A stretch of 64,000 nucleotides of DNA from DASQBT01 sp963782495 (GCA_963782495.1 CAWAJU010000008.1:310001-374000); one strand, 5' to 3'. Shown: positions 43,801-53,820, counted from the first letter of the stretch. Made by a program: numbers and translations. Notes: generated from the letters alone by a model not told the origin.

Positions 43801-45948
43801 GTGAGACGCATCGGTGCGTTATTTGCGATGCTCTTTGCGGCAAACGCTTTCGCGCTTCCCACATTCAACGCCGTCAAGGCCCAGTTTCATCCCTCCGACG
43901 CATGGCTGCTCGACCGCCACGGCGAACTGCTGCAAACCGTGCGGCTCGACGAAACGGTGCGCCGCCTGCCCTGGGTCGCGCTGGGCGCGCTGTCCCCTGC
44001 GATGCAGGAAGCGCTGATCGAATCGGAAGACAAGCGCTTCTACGAGCACCGCGGCGTGGACTGGGAAGCCGTGCTCGGCGCGGCGTGGGACCGGCTCCTC
44101 ACCGACAGTCCGCGCGGCGCCTCCACCCTGACCATGCAACTGGTGGGCATGCTGGATTCAAGGCTGGAACGCCACCGCGGCGGCCGCACGCTGACGCAGA
44201 AATGGCATCAGATGGAGGCCGCGCGCAACCTTGAGAAGACCTGGAGCAAGCCGCAGATCCTGGAGGCCTACCTCAACCTGGCGCAGTTTCGCGGCGAACT
44301 GTCCGGCATCGACGCGGCGTCCTGGGGCCTGTTCCAGAAACACCCGTCGGGACTGAACAAGGCCGAAGCCAGCCTCCTCGCCGCGCTGCTGCGCGGTCCC
44401 AACGCGGCGCCCGGCAAGGTGGCCGAACGCGCTTGCGATGTCGCGCGCAAGCTCTCGCCACCGCGCCCCGCGTGCAGGACCATTACTTCGCTGGCGTGGT
44501 CGACGCTGGTGGTGCGTCCGCGCATCCCCATCGAGAACCAGATCGCTCCGCATCTTGCGCGGCTGCTCCTGACGCAGCCGGGGACCAGCGTCACCAGCAG
44601 CCTGGATGCGAAGTTGCAGGGTTTCGTACTCAACACCTTGCAGCAGCACCTCGCCGATCTGAAAGATCGCAATGTGGAAGATGGTGCGGTGCTGGTGCTC
44701 GACAATCGCAGCGGCGAAGTGCTGGCCTATGTCGGTTCCAGCTTCGCGACATCCGACGCGCCGGAAGTCGACGGCGTGCGCGCACCTCGTCTGCCCGGCT
44801 CGACGCTCAAGCCTTTCCTCTATGCCCTTGCCCTAGAACGCCGCGAGCTGACCGCCGCGTCGCTGCTGGACGACTCGCCGCTGTCGCTGGAAACCGCGGG
44901 CGGGCTTTACGTGCCGCAGAACTATGAACCTGATTTCAAGGGCTGGGTTTCGCTGCGCACCGCGCTGGCGTCCTCGCTCAATGTGCCCGCGGTGCGGACC
45001 CTGGTCCTGCTGGGGCCGGACGCGTTCTACCGAGAGTTGAAGCAGCTCGGTTTTTCCACGCTCGACCGCGATGCGGATTTCTATGGCTATTCGCTCGCGC
45101 TGGGCGGCGCGGAAGTCACGCTGTTCGACTTGACCAATGCCTACCGCGCGCTGGCCAATGCAGGCGTCTGGAGCGCGCCGCGCTACAGCCCTGCGACTTC
45201 GAAGCAGAGCAAGGCAAACCGACGCGATGGCAAACGCGTCCTGTCTGCAGCAGCGAGCTGGATCATCGGCGACATCCTCTCCGACCCCGAGGCGCGCGCG
45301 CTCACCTTCGGCTTCGACAATGCGCTCACCACGCACGGCTGGGCCGCGGTCAAGACCGGCACCAGCAAGGACATGCGCGACAACTGGTGCATCGGCTATT
45401 CGGACCGTTACACGGTGGGCGTGTGGGTGGGCAATGCCTCGGGCGACCCGATGCACGATGTCTCCGGCGTCACGGGCGCAGCACCCATCTGGCAGGCCAT
45501 CATGAACCGGCTGCAACAAGGCGTGATCAGCCGTCCGCCCAAGCCGCCCGGGGACATCTTGATGCAGACGGTGCGCTTTGAACCCGCCGTCGAGCCGCCG
45601 CGCCGCGAAGCCTTCCTGCCCGGCACGCAAATGGATCTCGTCGCCCTGCCGGAAATCGAAGCAGCCCATCCGCACATCGTCGGCCCGGGAGATGACGCGA
45701 TCCTCGCGCTCGACCCCGACATCCCGGCCTCGCGCCAGGTCGTCCGGTTTATTGCCCGCCCCTCGCGCCCGGATTTGAGCTGGCGCGTGGATGAGACGGC
45801 GGCGAATGCCGAGGCGGATGGCAGCCTGCTCTGGCAACCGGTGCCGGGCGCGCACACCATTACGCTGCTGGATCGACAGAACAAGCCGCTGGATGAAAGC
45901 AGGGTGTTAGTGAGAGGAAAGCTGGTCCCGGTTGCCAGCCAGCGCTGA
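43801..45948 (+). CDS. pbpC: Penicillin-binding protein 1C
   Basis: A bifunctional peptidoglycan synthase anchored in the inner membrane. 715 residues from a GTG at 43801 (MRRIGALFAMLFAANAFA as the anchor); the frame is open further upstream but only through repeats. The glycosyltransferase domain has SEDKRFYEHRGVDWEAVLGA, GASTLTMQLVGM and LEKTWSKPQILEAYLNLAQF in parts. The transpeptidase has the active Ser334 in GSTLKPFLYAL, SLNVPA, and KTGTS (Lys518). The C-terminal domain (BiPBP_C) ends at 45948. Works with the macroglobulin upstream. A decayed copy of its last 85 codons lies at 53441-53700. Confidence 0.94.
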   Translation: MRRIGALFAMLFAANAFALPTFNAVKAQFHPSDAWLLDRHGELLQTVRLDETVRRLPWVALGALSPAMQEALIESEDKRFYEHRGVDWEAVLGAAWDRLLTDSPRGASTLTMQLVGMLDSRLERHRGGRTLTQKWHQMEAARNLEKTWSKPQILEAYLNLAQFRGELSGIDAASWGLFQKHPSGLNKAEASLLAALLRGPNAAPGKVAERACDVARKLSPPRPACRTITSLAWSTLVVRPRIPIENQIAPHLARLLLTQPGTSVTSSLDAKLQGFVLNTLQQHLADLKDRNVEDGAVLVLDNRSGEVLAYVGSSFATSDAPEVDGVRAPRLPGSTLKPFLYALALERRELTAASLLDDSPLSLETAGGLYVPQNYEPDFKGWVSLRTALASSLNVPAVRTLVLLGPDAFYRELKQLGFSTLDRDADFYGYSLALGGAEVTLFDLTNAYRALANAGVWSAPRYSPATSKQSKANRRDGKRVLSAAASWIIGDILSDPEARALTFGFDNALTTHGWAAVKTGTSKDMRDNWCIGYSDRYTVGVWVGNASGDPMHDVSGVTGAAPIWQAIMNRLQQGVISRPPKPPGDILMQTVRFEPAVEPPRREAFLPGTQMDLVALPEIEAAHPHIVGPGDDAILALDPDIPASRQVVRFIARPSRPDLSWRVDETAANAEADGSLLWQPVPGAHTITLLDRQNKPLDESRVLVRGKLVPVASQR

Positions 45949-46145
45949 TGGGGCACTGGCCCGCGTCCAGGAATGCGGAGGCAGAGGCTCCGGGCATCCC
46001 AGGGTCCGGAAATTCGTCAATCCGGTCATTGTTCTTGTGATTCCGATGGGATAGCGGCATCATCCGTCGCGAGTCACCATGGTTCGATACTCTGGTGGAT
46101 TGACAGTTTGATGCGTGGCGGCATGCCGGAAAGATAGGACAAGTC

Positions 46146-47135
46146 ATGGGACACTGGTTAAAGATGGTAGCGTTTGCATTGGCCTCGGCCGTGCCGTTGA
46201 TCGGTATGGCGCAAGAGAAGGTGGACATTCCCTCTCGAACGCCAAGCACCTGGACGGAGTACGCTCACGGCCAGGGCGCGGCGGCTACAGTCGTTGGCTA
46301 TCTGTATCTGCCGAACGGCGCAAAAGGGCCGGTGCCGGCAATGATCCTCAAGCACGGAAGCGCGGGGCTGACGGGGCCACAGGGCGACAATATCCGCAAG
46401 TGGGCCAGGAGCCTGAACGACTGGGGCATGGCGGCCTTCGTGGTCGACAGTTTTGGGCCGCGCGGTATCGGCGAAAGCGCGAGTGATCAGGGCAAACTGA
46501 GGAGCCTGGCCGATCTTGCCGACGCCTTTGCGGCGCTCAAGGTGCTGGCGGCCAATCCGCACATAGACGCCGGTCGCATCGGCATCATGGGTTGGTCGCG
46601 TGGCGGCTCGGTGGCCATGGTGACGGCGTTGGAAAGCGCACGGCTGGCGGTACTGGCGCCCGGTGATCCCAAGTTTGCTGCCCATGTCGTGTTTTACGGA
46701 ATGGCCTCGCCCCAGTATCGTGACACAGCCACCGACCATGCACCGATGCTCTTCCTGCATGGCGATGCAGACAACCTCGTGCCGGTCGGACCTACCCGTG
46801 AGTTCGCCGACTGGATACAGACGCAGGGCAACCCGGTTTCTTTCCAGACCTATCCCGGCGTCTATCATGACTTTGACGTGGAGGGGGGCATCGACGGGTC
46901 CGTCAGAATGGTCGAGACGGCCCGCAAGTGCGACGTGGTCGTCGATTGCTCCAGCGGCCAGGTTATCCGAATGGACAACAAACCCGTGAGCGGGGTCTCC
47001 GGGTTTTCCCTGATTCGGTACATGCGAGGCTGCATGGAGCGCGGCGCGGAACTGCATCCCAACAGCGCGGCGCGCGCCGATGCGGTGGAAAGGGTGCACC
47101 GCTTCCTGGCGCAGACCTTCCACATTCAGGGGTGA
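46146..47135 (+). CDS. Secreted dienelactone hydrolase-family alpha/beta hydrolase
   Basis: 329 residues with a signal peptide (MGHWLKMVAFALASAVPLIGMAQ), so periplasmic. The nucleophile elbow is GWSRGG with Ser151; a catalytic Asp is likely in LHGDADNLVP and the His in GVYHDFD. It keeps an oxyanion stretch KHGSAGLTGPQ. The family hydrolyses esters and lactones; the natural substrate is unknown. Two cysteines near the C-terminus (KCDVVVDCSS) could form a disulfide. It stands alone between pbpC and the Sel1 gene. Confidence 0.85.
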   Translation: MGHWLKMVAFALASAVPLIGMAQEKVDIPSRTPSTWTEYAHGQGAAATVVGYLYLPNGAKGPVPAMILKHGSAGLTGPQGDNIRKWARSLNDWGMAAFVVDSFGPRGIGESASDQGKLRSLADLADAFAALKVLAANPHIDAGRIGIMGWSRGGSVAMVTALESARLAVLAPGDPKFAAHVVFYGMASPQYRDTATDHAPMLFLHGDADNLVPVGPTREFADWIQTQGNPVSFQTYPGVYHDFDVEGGIDGSVRMVETARKCDVVVDCSSGQVIRMDNKPVSGVSGFSLIRYMRGCMERGAELHPNSAARADAVERVHRFLAQTFHIQG

Positions 47136-47673
47136 GCGCGGGAGGCGTGGCCTGAGGACATGCGAATGACCGACCTGTGCCATTTTCCCTGAGATCGGGG
47201 TAATCGCCAGGCTGAGTTGGTGCGTTAGATCGCATTGGGAGTATGCGTTCGAGAGAGTCTAATCGGACGTTCGACGTCGGCGACGAGCTAATGTCCGATC
47301 AACAATCCGAGGGCTGCCTTTGGAGATCGGCGCGCGAAAGCGGCCGCAGAGCCAGCCAGCGAATTTTGTCACCGTCGGCTTGCGGGCATCACGTCGAATT
47401 CACACAATCGGCCACAAGCGGTCCATCACTCCATTTACCGAGCAGCCATCTAAACGGCCGCTCCTCTTTGGAACCAGCCGGGAGGTCAATTCACATTCCT
47501 CCGTCATTCCGGCAAGTGAAGTGTTGAACATACACACGAGACCCAGGTACTGACCTGACGATACCCAATAGAGCTGGGCAGAGCATTACCTCAGTAAATT
47601 TGTCAACTATACTGATATCGTGCAGTTGTAAACATCGGTAATCGAGATGTCAACGAGCTAACAGGAGGCAAGC
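47136..47673. other. Gene-free stretch before the Sel1-repeat gene
   Basis: About 540 bases without a credible gene; short frames are Ser/Arg-rich. The last 100 bases are AT-rich and must carry the Sel1 gene promoter. Confidence 0.5.
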
Positions 47674-49596
47674 GTGAATAGGCCAAGCTGGAAAGCACTG
47701 TTCTGCACTTGGTCGCCGAAGCTGGTGATGCACCGGAAAAATCAGGGTAGACAGGTGCCTGCATATCCAACCCATTCTGGAGTGTTCCTGAGGGCAGCTT
47801 TTGCTGTCGCCGTGGCTCTCTTGCTATGGGGTACCGCGCGATGCACATGGGCAGGCTCTGCCGAAACGGATTGCGATACGCTGGCGGCAAGTCCTTTGGA
47901 TCCAAGCCGCCCTCCTGACATACCCGGCGTTCTCCTGGATCACATAGACGTGGAACGCGCGGTAGCCAACTGCCGACAAGCAGTTCTGAAGCACCCTTCT
48001 CCTCGTCTGTTATATGAGTTGGGCCGCGCCCTGAAGGCGGGTCACAACAACGACGAAGCGCTCAAGTACTTTCGCATGGCCGCCGAGCAGGGCAATACTG
48101 ACGCACAATTTTTTCTCGGGTTGATGTATGGCCTGGGCCAGGACGTGCCGCAGGACGACGCCCAGGCCGTCCAGTGGTACCGCAAGGCCGCGGAGCAGGG
48201 CCATGCTGGCGCACAACTCTTTCTCGCGGCGATGTATGCCAGTGGCTCCCACGTGCCGCGGGACTATGCGCAGGCCGCCCGGTTGTATCGCATGGCTGCG
48301 GACCAGGGAGATGCAGACGCCCAGCAGAATCTCGGCGACCTCTATTACAAAGGTCAGGGGGTACGGCAGGACTATGCCCAGGCCGCCCGGTGGTACCGCA
48401 TGGCTGCGGACCAGGGAGTTGCAGGCGCTCAGCAGAATCTCGGCGACCTCTATTACAAAGGCCAGGGCGTGCGGCAGGACTATGCCCAGGCCGCCCAGTG
48501 GTATCGCAAGGCCGCCGACCAAGGCAATACTCGCGCACAGTATCACCTAGGGCTGCTCTACTATAGCGGCCAAGGCGTGCCGCAGGACTATGCCCAGGCC
48601 GCCCAGTGGTACCGCAAGGCTGCCGACAGAGATAATACTCACGCGTATTTCGATCAAGGAAATGCCGACGCACAATTTAATCTCGGGGTGCTTTATGACA
48701 ACGGCCAGGGCGTGCCGCAGGACCATGCCCAGGCCGCCCGGTGGTACCGCAAGGCCGCCGACCAGGGCAATGCTGACGCACAATTCTCTCTCGGGTGGCT
48801 CTATGACAACGGCCAGGGCATGCCGCAGGACTACGCCCAGGCCGCTCAGTGGTACCGCAAGGCCGCCGACCAGGGTATGGCTGGCGCAGAAAATAATCTC
48901 GGGGCGCTCTATGCCCACGGCCATGGCGTGCCGCACGACAATGCCCAGGCCGCCGGGTGGTACCGCAAGGCTGCCGACCAGGGCGTTGCTGTTGCACAGA
49001 AGAACCTCGGGCTGCTCTATGACTTTGGCCAAGGTGTGCCGCAGGACTACGCCCAGGCCGCTCAGTGGTACCGCAAGGCCGCCGACCAGGGCAATGCTGA
49101 CGCACAGAACAATCTCGGGGCGCTTTATGCGCACGGTCAAGGCGTGCTGCAGGACCATACCCAGGCCGCCCGGTGGTACCGCAAGGCCGCCGACCAGGGC
49201 AATGCCAGAGCCCAAGTCAATCTGGCATTTGCCTACGATACTGGTACGGGTATCGAGCGGAACGAGACCAAAGCCCGCGAGTGGTTGCACAAGGCTGCCG
49301 AAGAAGGGTACGAACCGGCGAAACGTCTGGAGCAGCAGTTGTTGGCCAACGATCAATCCGCTGCCCAACGATCTTCCAGCAGCGCGAATGACGGGTGGAA
49401 ATACTTGCTGGGGGCGGTCGGCGCAGCAGTGCTGCTGGATGCGGTAGTGGGGGGCAGCTCGTCAGACAGCACTGGCTCAGACTCGAGCAATGTTGATAGC
49501 TATCAGGATTCTGTAGAGAGTGAATCCGTGAACGCCCCATATGGGCGCGACTATATGGGCACTCCTTGCAGGTACACACACTCCGGCTGCTATTGA
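47674..49596 (+). CDS. Sel1-repeat (TPR-like) envelope protein
   Basis: 640 residues starting at a GTG preceded by AGGAGG at 47663-47668. A hydrophobic export/anchor segment (FLRAAFAVAVALLLWGTA) follows a short cytoplasmic piece, then eleven 36-residue Sel1 units of the pattern ADQGNADAQ-LG-LY-GQGVPQDYAQAAxWYRKA. The sixth unit has a nine-residue insertion (DNTHAYFDQ) that looks like a partial duplication. A second hydrophobic segment (YLLGAVGAAVLLDAVVGG) precedes a Ser/Asp-rich tail with two cysteines. Sel1 proteins scaffold protein complexes, often in envelope stress or secretion; no partner is evident here. The repeats are almost identical in DNA, implying recent expansion. Confidence 0.9.
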   Translation: MNRPSWKALFCTWSPKLVMHRKNQGRQVPAYPTHSGVFLRAAFAVAVALLLWGTARCTWAGSAETDCDTLAASPLDPSRPPDIPGVLLDHIDVERAVANCRQAVLKHPSPRLLYELGRALKAGHNNDEALKYFRMAAEQGNTDAQFFLGLMYGLGQDVPQDDAQAVQWYRKAAEQGHAGAQLFLAAMYASGSHVPRDYAQAARLYRMAADQGDADAQQNLGDLYYKGQGVRQDYAQAARWYRMAADQGVAGAQQNLGDLYYKGQGVRQDYAQAAQWYRKAADQGNTRAQYHLGLLYYSGQGVPQDYAQAAQWYRKAADRDNTHAYFDQGNADAQFNLGVLYDNGQGVPQDHAQAARWYRKAADQGNADAQFSLGWLYDNGQGMPQDYAQAAQWYRKAADQGMAGAENNLGALYAHGHGVPHDNAQAAGWYRKAADQGVAVAQKNLGLLYDFGQGVPQDYAQAAQWYRKAADQGNADAQNNLGALYAHGQGVLQDHTQAARWYRKAADQGNARAQVNLAFAYDTGTGIERNETKAREWLHKAAEEGYEPAKRLEQQLLANDQSAAQRSSSSANDGWKYLLGAVGAAVLLDAVVGGSSSDSTGSDSSNVDSYQDSVESESVNAPYGRDYMGTPCRYTHSGCY

Positions 49597-50049
49597 CCAT
49601 GTCTTGAAATTATTGAGGCGCATGCAACCCAGACACCGCCTCTATCTGTAACGCTTGCGGGAAAACCATCTCCGTGTCACCAACAGTGCGACCTATTCGT
49701 CGTGAGTCACATTAAGATCATTCTCTCCGGCTGCTGTGGCCGCCTCCCCGTCGCGCTACTTTTCTCCCGGAAGGGCAGCAGCACTTCTAACTGCAGACGT
49801 TGGTTATGCTGAGTTCGTATGTCCGCATGGGGTCGTGTGCTGTCCATCGCCGTCGGCGAAGCGGTCATTCAGGCAGAGTATGGCGTCAACGTCGGCAACC
49901 TGCGCGACACCCTGCCATTCATTTGAGCAGCGATAGCGGCAGCGATGGTCGATCTCCGGCCGTTCGTTCCCATGAATGCCTGATGGCACTCGACCATCTT
50001 CGCCCTTACGTTGCCCCCGCGTGTAACAAATCGCGCGTTCAGGGCAGCA
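49597..50049. other. Gene-free stretch after the Sel1-repeat gene
   Basis: 450 bases; no terminator, gene or RNA recognised. Confidence 0.45.
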
Positions 50050-50056
50050 TCAGGTC

Positions 50057-50171
50057 GGCCATTCGATCTTCACGGCCGGCGGCGGGCTTGCCGGGCCTTC
50101 GACAGTTTCAGCGCCGAAGCCGGTGACACGCAGCCAGCAATTACCCGGCTTGGGTTTGGGCAGGATGGCGC
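50057..50171. repeat. Duplicated gene-fragment-like element, copy 1
   Basis: Aligns with 60008-60124 over its whole length. On the minus strand both read as similar peptides (LPKPKPGN... and LAKPKPGD..., ending SPPPAVKIEWP and SPPLAVKIEWP), so they look like two relics of one small gene or a coding-derived repeat. The frame on the minus strand is open to 50376 here. Confidence 0.55.
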
Positions 50172-50385
50172 TGGCCTCAGGCGCCTGCTCGCTCGCCAGC
50201 GGTTGAGCGAAGCTCGTGTCCGCGCTCAGCGAGCGTTGCGAACACGGCATCGGCGAATAGTGGGCTTCGGTAGCTGTGAACGCGTAGCCGCGACTAAACA
50301 GGCACATGGACTCCCAGCCCAATGGATCAAATGGCACGGGAAACCGCGCGTGGACAGGCTTCATCCACGCGCGCACCGAGTTGTA

Positions 50386-51630
50386 TTACGGCAGAGCAGG
50401 TTGCACGCGTTGCCAGCTGAACGGGCCGAAGGCATTTTCGCTGGCGGGAGCATTCCCATGTGGATCGATGGTCAGCTTGATCCACTCCATGGGGGTGCTG
50501 CTCGGCGTCGCGTTGCCGTGCACCACAATGCGGTGAAAGTTCGCCACGTGGTAGCCGTTGGGCTGGGTGTCGTACGGGTCGGCGATCGTGATCCCTTTCA
50601 ACACGCCGTTGGCAACGCTGTCGGCACAGGTGGTGGTCGCGGTTCCAACCGTGGTCTCGACGGCACAGGGCGCGCCTTGCACCAGCGGATTGTCCGAACG
50701 GTAGAAGTGCGAATCGCCATTGATGAGCAGCACGGGCTTGCCGAACTCTCTGGTGTGTGACGCAATGCTGTCGATGAACTGCTTGTACTGGGTCAGGTGA
50801 TTATCGGACAGCTGCTTGCTGTCGAGATCCCACATGTCGGCCTGGAGCATGATGACGACGGCCTTGGTGTTGCCGGACCGCGCATGCTTGAAGGCCTTGT
50901 CCAGCCAGCGCAGATCGGCCCCGCTCCGCTCCTGGATCTCCTGTGCCTGCGCAGGGCTCGTGATCGCTCCGCCGTACCAGATGTCGCTGTCATTGTTCGA
51001 GCCGCCCGGCATGTTCAAGGTCACGAACAGCACCCTGGATGGCCCCGATTCCACATCCCACCAGACGTTCTCAACATAATTGGCGTCGCTCTGATGAGCG
51101 TCATCGAATTCCCGGGCCTGGGAATGCACCTTCATCTCAGCGCCCAGCGTGTGACCCGGACTGGCGAAAAAGATCGAGCGAACGAGGTCAAGGTTGGCAA
51201 CCGGGTCGCCGTTGGCATAGTCGACCGGCACGCCGTTGACGAATACATTGCCCCCCTCCTTCGGCTTGTGGCAGTCGGTCCACTCGTTGTCGCCCGGCGT
51301 ATACACAAGTGGATCCCTGAAGGCCGTCCACAGGTCGTAGATCGACTGGTCGTAGTCTTCGGTGCAGTACTGCTTGCCCGAGTGGATGTCCCCCGCGTGC
51401 ATCACCAGCGAGACGTGGTGATCGGCATTGATCGAATCGATGAACGCGGGTGTTTTCGAAAACTCCACCGTGTCGGAGGGCGAGGCGCCGTAGGGCGCAT
51501 CACCAAACACGGCTATGGTCTTGATGTCAGAGTGATCCTTGGTGTCAGAGTGATCGTTGTCCGCAAACGCCGTCATGGCGCTCGCGAGGATGCTGGTACC
51601 GAACACGATCGGCAGGATGAGTCTTCGCAT
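50386..51630 (-). CDS. Secreted metallophosphoesterase
   Basis: 414 residues from the ATG at 51630, which has CAGGAG seven to twelve bases upstream and gives a signal peptide (MRRLILPIVFGTSILASAMTAFA). Calcineurin-like metal motifs are in order: FGDAPYGASP (first Asp), MHAGDIHSGKQ, YTPGDNEWTDCH (GDNE) and NGDSHFY (GDSH for GHSH). It should hydrolyse phosphate esters in the periplasm or outside. A longer frame to 51705 begins without a signal sequence and is rejected. No phosphate-regulon genes are adjacent. Confidence 0.85.
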   Translation of the reverse strand: MRRLILPIVFGTSILASAMTAFADNDHSDTKDHSDIKTIAVFGDAPYGASPSDTVEFSKTPAFIDSINADHHVSLVMHAGDIHSGKQYCTEDYDQSIYDLWTAFRDPLVYTPGDNEWTDCHKPKEGGNVFVNGVPVDYANGDPVANLDLVRSIFFASPGHTLGAEMKVHSQAREFDDAHQSDANYVENVWWDVESGPSRVLFVTLNMPGGSNNDSDIWYGGAITSPAQAQEIQERSGADLRWLDKAFKHARSGNTKAVVIMLQADMWDLDSKQLSDNHLTQYKQFIDSIASHTREFGKPVLLINGDSHFYRSDNPLVQGAPCAVETTVGTATTTCADSVANGVLKGITIADPYDTQPNGYHVANFHRIVVHGNATPSSTPMEWIKLTIDPHGNAPASENAFGPFSWQRVQPALP

Positions 51631-52119
51631 AATTTGGGTCTCCTGAAGTGGAAAAGGGGGAGCGGCTGGTTCCGGCGTGTCTGCCTCGCACGCGTTCTCC
51701 CACATCGACTTGGGAGTCGATTTCGCCGACCCAAATTATTGGATTGATATATAACAGGATGATTACGCGCCGGCACAAGCGACTGTTCCTTGAGCCTGCC
51801 AGTGGATCGTCAGCAGCGCAGGATCAGGATCGGTGGGTTCGATGCCCCTTAACGCCATCAGGCATGCGGCGATAAGTCAAGAATACGTATGAGCCGGTTG
51901 GCATTCGGTCAGAATGCGGTTGCAGGCTGGCAGACTGGCGGATTTCGCCGCCTTTGCAAACTCGGGGCCAGGGACGGTGTTCTCGCGCGATGCCTTCAGG
52001 AGGCGATCCGCTGCAGGCGTGTCGTCCCAAGCCGCTTGAAAAAACCCGGAGGACGATGGCTGCCGAACACTGCAGCCGTCAGCCCCGCCATCGGCAAGAG
52101 GCAAGCGAATGTGATCTCG
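51631..52119. other. Gene-free stretch between metallophosphoesterase and patatin
   Basis: About 490 bases. An AT-rich patch near 51732-51760 (ATTATTGGATTGATATATAA) probably holds the metallophosphoesterase promoter. Nothing else seen. Confidence 0.45.
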
Positions 52120-53139
52120 CTATTCATGGCCCGGCTTTTCCGGCTTGCATTTCATGATGTCAGGCTGAAGTCGGGCCAGCGTTTCCGATGCAGAACGATG
52201 GCCGATCTCGATGATTTCCTCGGCTCGGCCAAATTCGAGGAACCGGATGTGACCCAGCTGCGGCTGAATGAGGATGTCGGGCCGGTCCAGCTCGAGCCGG
52301 GATTGTGTGATGCGGGTTTCCATGATGTTGATAGACGCGAGCAGCACGTCGAAGATGCTGGGCAAAGGCTCTTCGGTTGAGGACCAGCGTGCGAGTTGCG
52401 CCGCGCCCGGCAGTTCACGAGCACGCAGGCGGAGCCCGAGGTCGCGCATGGCTTGGCGATAGCCTTCGGCCAGCTTGGCAATGCCTTCCGTTTTCTCCGT
52501 TGAACGGCGTTGAGGCAGCAACGGCCTCAGGTTTTTTCCCGCGACAATTCCGTGGTTGAGATCGACCGCGATCACAATATCTGCGCCCATTCCACGGACC
52601 ACGCTCACGGGGACCGGGTTGACGAGGCCGCCATCCACCAGAATGCGTCCGTTCCTGCGCGCCGGCGTGAAAATGCCGGGCACCGAGATGCTGGCCCGTA
52701 CTGCTTCGATTGCGTCGCCACTATCTATAAGGACTTCCGTTCCGTTGACAACGTCTGTCGCCACAGCAACAAACGCTTTGGGCAAGACCTCGATGGCCTT
52801 TGATCCCACATGCTCGCGCACCAGCGCACTAACCTTGGCACCGTCGATCAGTCCGGACTTGGGCAGCACAACGTCAAAGAATGAAAGCGTCTTCTTCCAG
52901 TCAAAAGACAGAAACGTCGCTTCGAGTTCGTTCAGCTTGTCGGCGGCGAAGATGACGCCGATCATCGCCCCTATGCTGGCGCCGGCAATCAAGTCGATCT
53001 TGATGCCGGCTTCCTCGATGGCACGCAACACACCGATATGGGCAAGTCCTCGGGCCGAGCCGCTTCCCAATGCAATACCAACCTTGCGCGCGTTAGCGGG
53101 AGGCAGGGACGAATCGCCAGCGCGGGATATACTCGCCAT
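52120..53139 (-). CDS. Patatin-like phospholipase, RssA type
   Basis: 339 residues from the ATG at 53139. The N-terminus KVGIALGSGSARGLAHIGVL holds the oxyanion-hole glycines, GASIGAMIG the catalytic Ser (GxSxG), and VDGGLVNPVP the catalytic Asp of the Ser-Asp dyad. The architecture matches the cytosolic or membrane-associated RssA/YlbK-type lipid acyl hydrolases. A frame upstream to 53409 is rejected as the added residues are Arg/His-rich and unlike the family. Substrate lipid unknown. Confidence 0.92.
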   Translation of the reverse strand: MASISRAGDSSLPPANARKVGIALGSGSARGLAHIGVLRAIEEAGIKIDLIAGASIGAMIGVIFAADKLNELEATFLSFDWKKTLSFFDVVLPKSGLIDGAKVSALVREHVGSKAIEVLPKAFVAVATDVVNGTEVLIDSGDAIEAVRASISVPGIFTPARRNGRILVDGGLVNPVPVSVVRGMGADIVIAVDLNHGIVAGKNLRPLLPQRRSTEKTEGIAKLAEGYRQAMRDLGLRLRARELPGAAQLARWSSTEEPLPSIFDVLLASINIMETRITQSRLELDRPDILIQPQLGHIRFLEFGRAEEIIEIGHRSASETLARLQPDIMKCKPEKPGHE

Positions 53140-53440
53140 GGTTAGTCGTCTGCAACCCGCCGCGTGGAAAGGAGTATCCGAATGCCGCGGGCAAACGCAA
53201 GAATGAACCCGATCAACCCTTGACCGTGGCCTGAATCCCACAACCCGGGCCAATTGCCTGTCCCCCGGACGGGTGCCTTCCGCGGCGACAAGATCGCGCC
53301 CTTGCCTGTCCTTGATGAAGTCCCAAACATTGAGTCTCTTGCCGATGCCGGTAACGTGGGAATTATGCCCCAGTTCAGCTCCTGCTTCGGTCGCAAGCTT
53401 CCCCGTCAAGTAGACCGTTCTTAACTGGCGTTTTCCGTGC
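53140..53440. other. Upstream region of the patatin gene
   Basis: About 300 bases without a gene; it should hold the patatin promoter, not identified. Confidence 0.4.
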
Positions 53441-53700
53441 TTACGACGCCATCCCCGCGTTCGATCCCGACATCCCCGCCTCGCGCGAGGTCGTCCGGCA
53501 TTTCGCCTAGCCCTCGCGACTGGATTTAAGGTGGCAGGTGGATAAGGCGACAGTTAACACCGAGGCGGCTGGCGGCCTGCTCTGGCTACCGGTGCCAAGC
53601 ACGTATACGGCACGCCGCTGGATGGGTAAAACAAGGCGCTGGGTGAAACCAGGGTGTTGGTCAGAGGCGGATTGGCCCCGGTTGCGAGCCAGCGCCGACG
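53441..53700 (+). pseudogene. Decayed copy of the pbpC 3' end
   Basis: The peptides DPDIPASREVVRHFA, PSRLDLRWQVDKATVNTEAA, GGLLWLPVP and ETRVLVRGGLAPVASQR match, in order, the last 85 residues of the intact PBP1C at 43801-45948 (DPDIPASRQVVRFIA, RPDLSWRVDETAANAEAD, GSLLWQPVP, ESRVLVRGKLVPVASQR). There is an in-frame stop after HFA and a shift near the TARRWMG stretch. Only the C-terminal domain is present. It implies a second pbpC copy once stood here, or a duplication that carried only the end. Confidence 0.85.
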
Positions 53701-53820
53701 AGTCGTTGACTGGCGTTGAACAACAGAGGCACCGATGACGATCCGCTCGGCTTCGGCGATGAAGTGAAAAGAAGAAATCGATATGACGCCAGTCTTCTGA
53801 GCGTGGGCGCCGCGTCGCCA

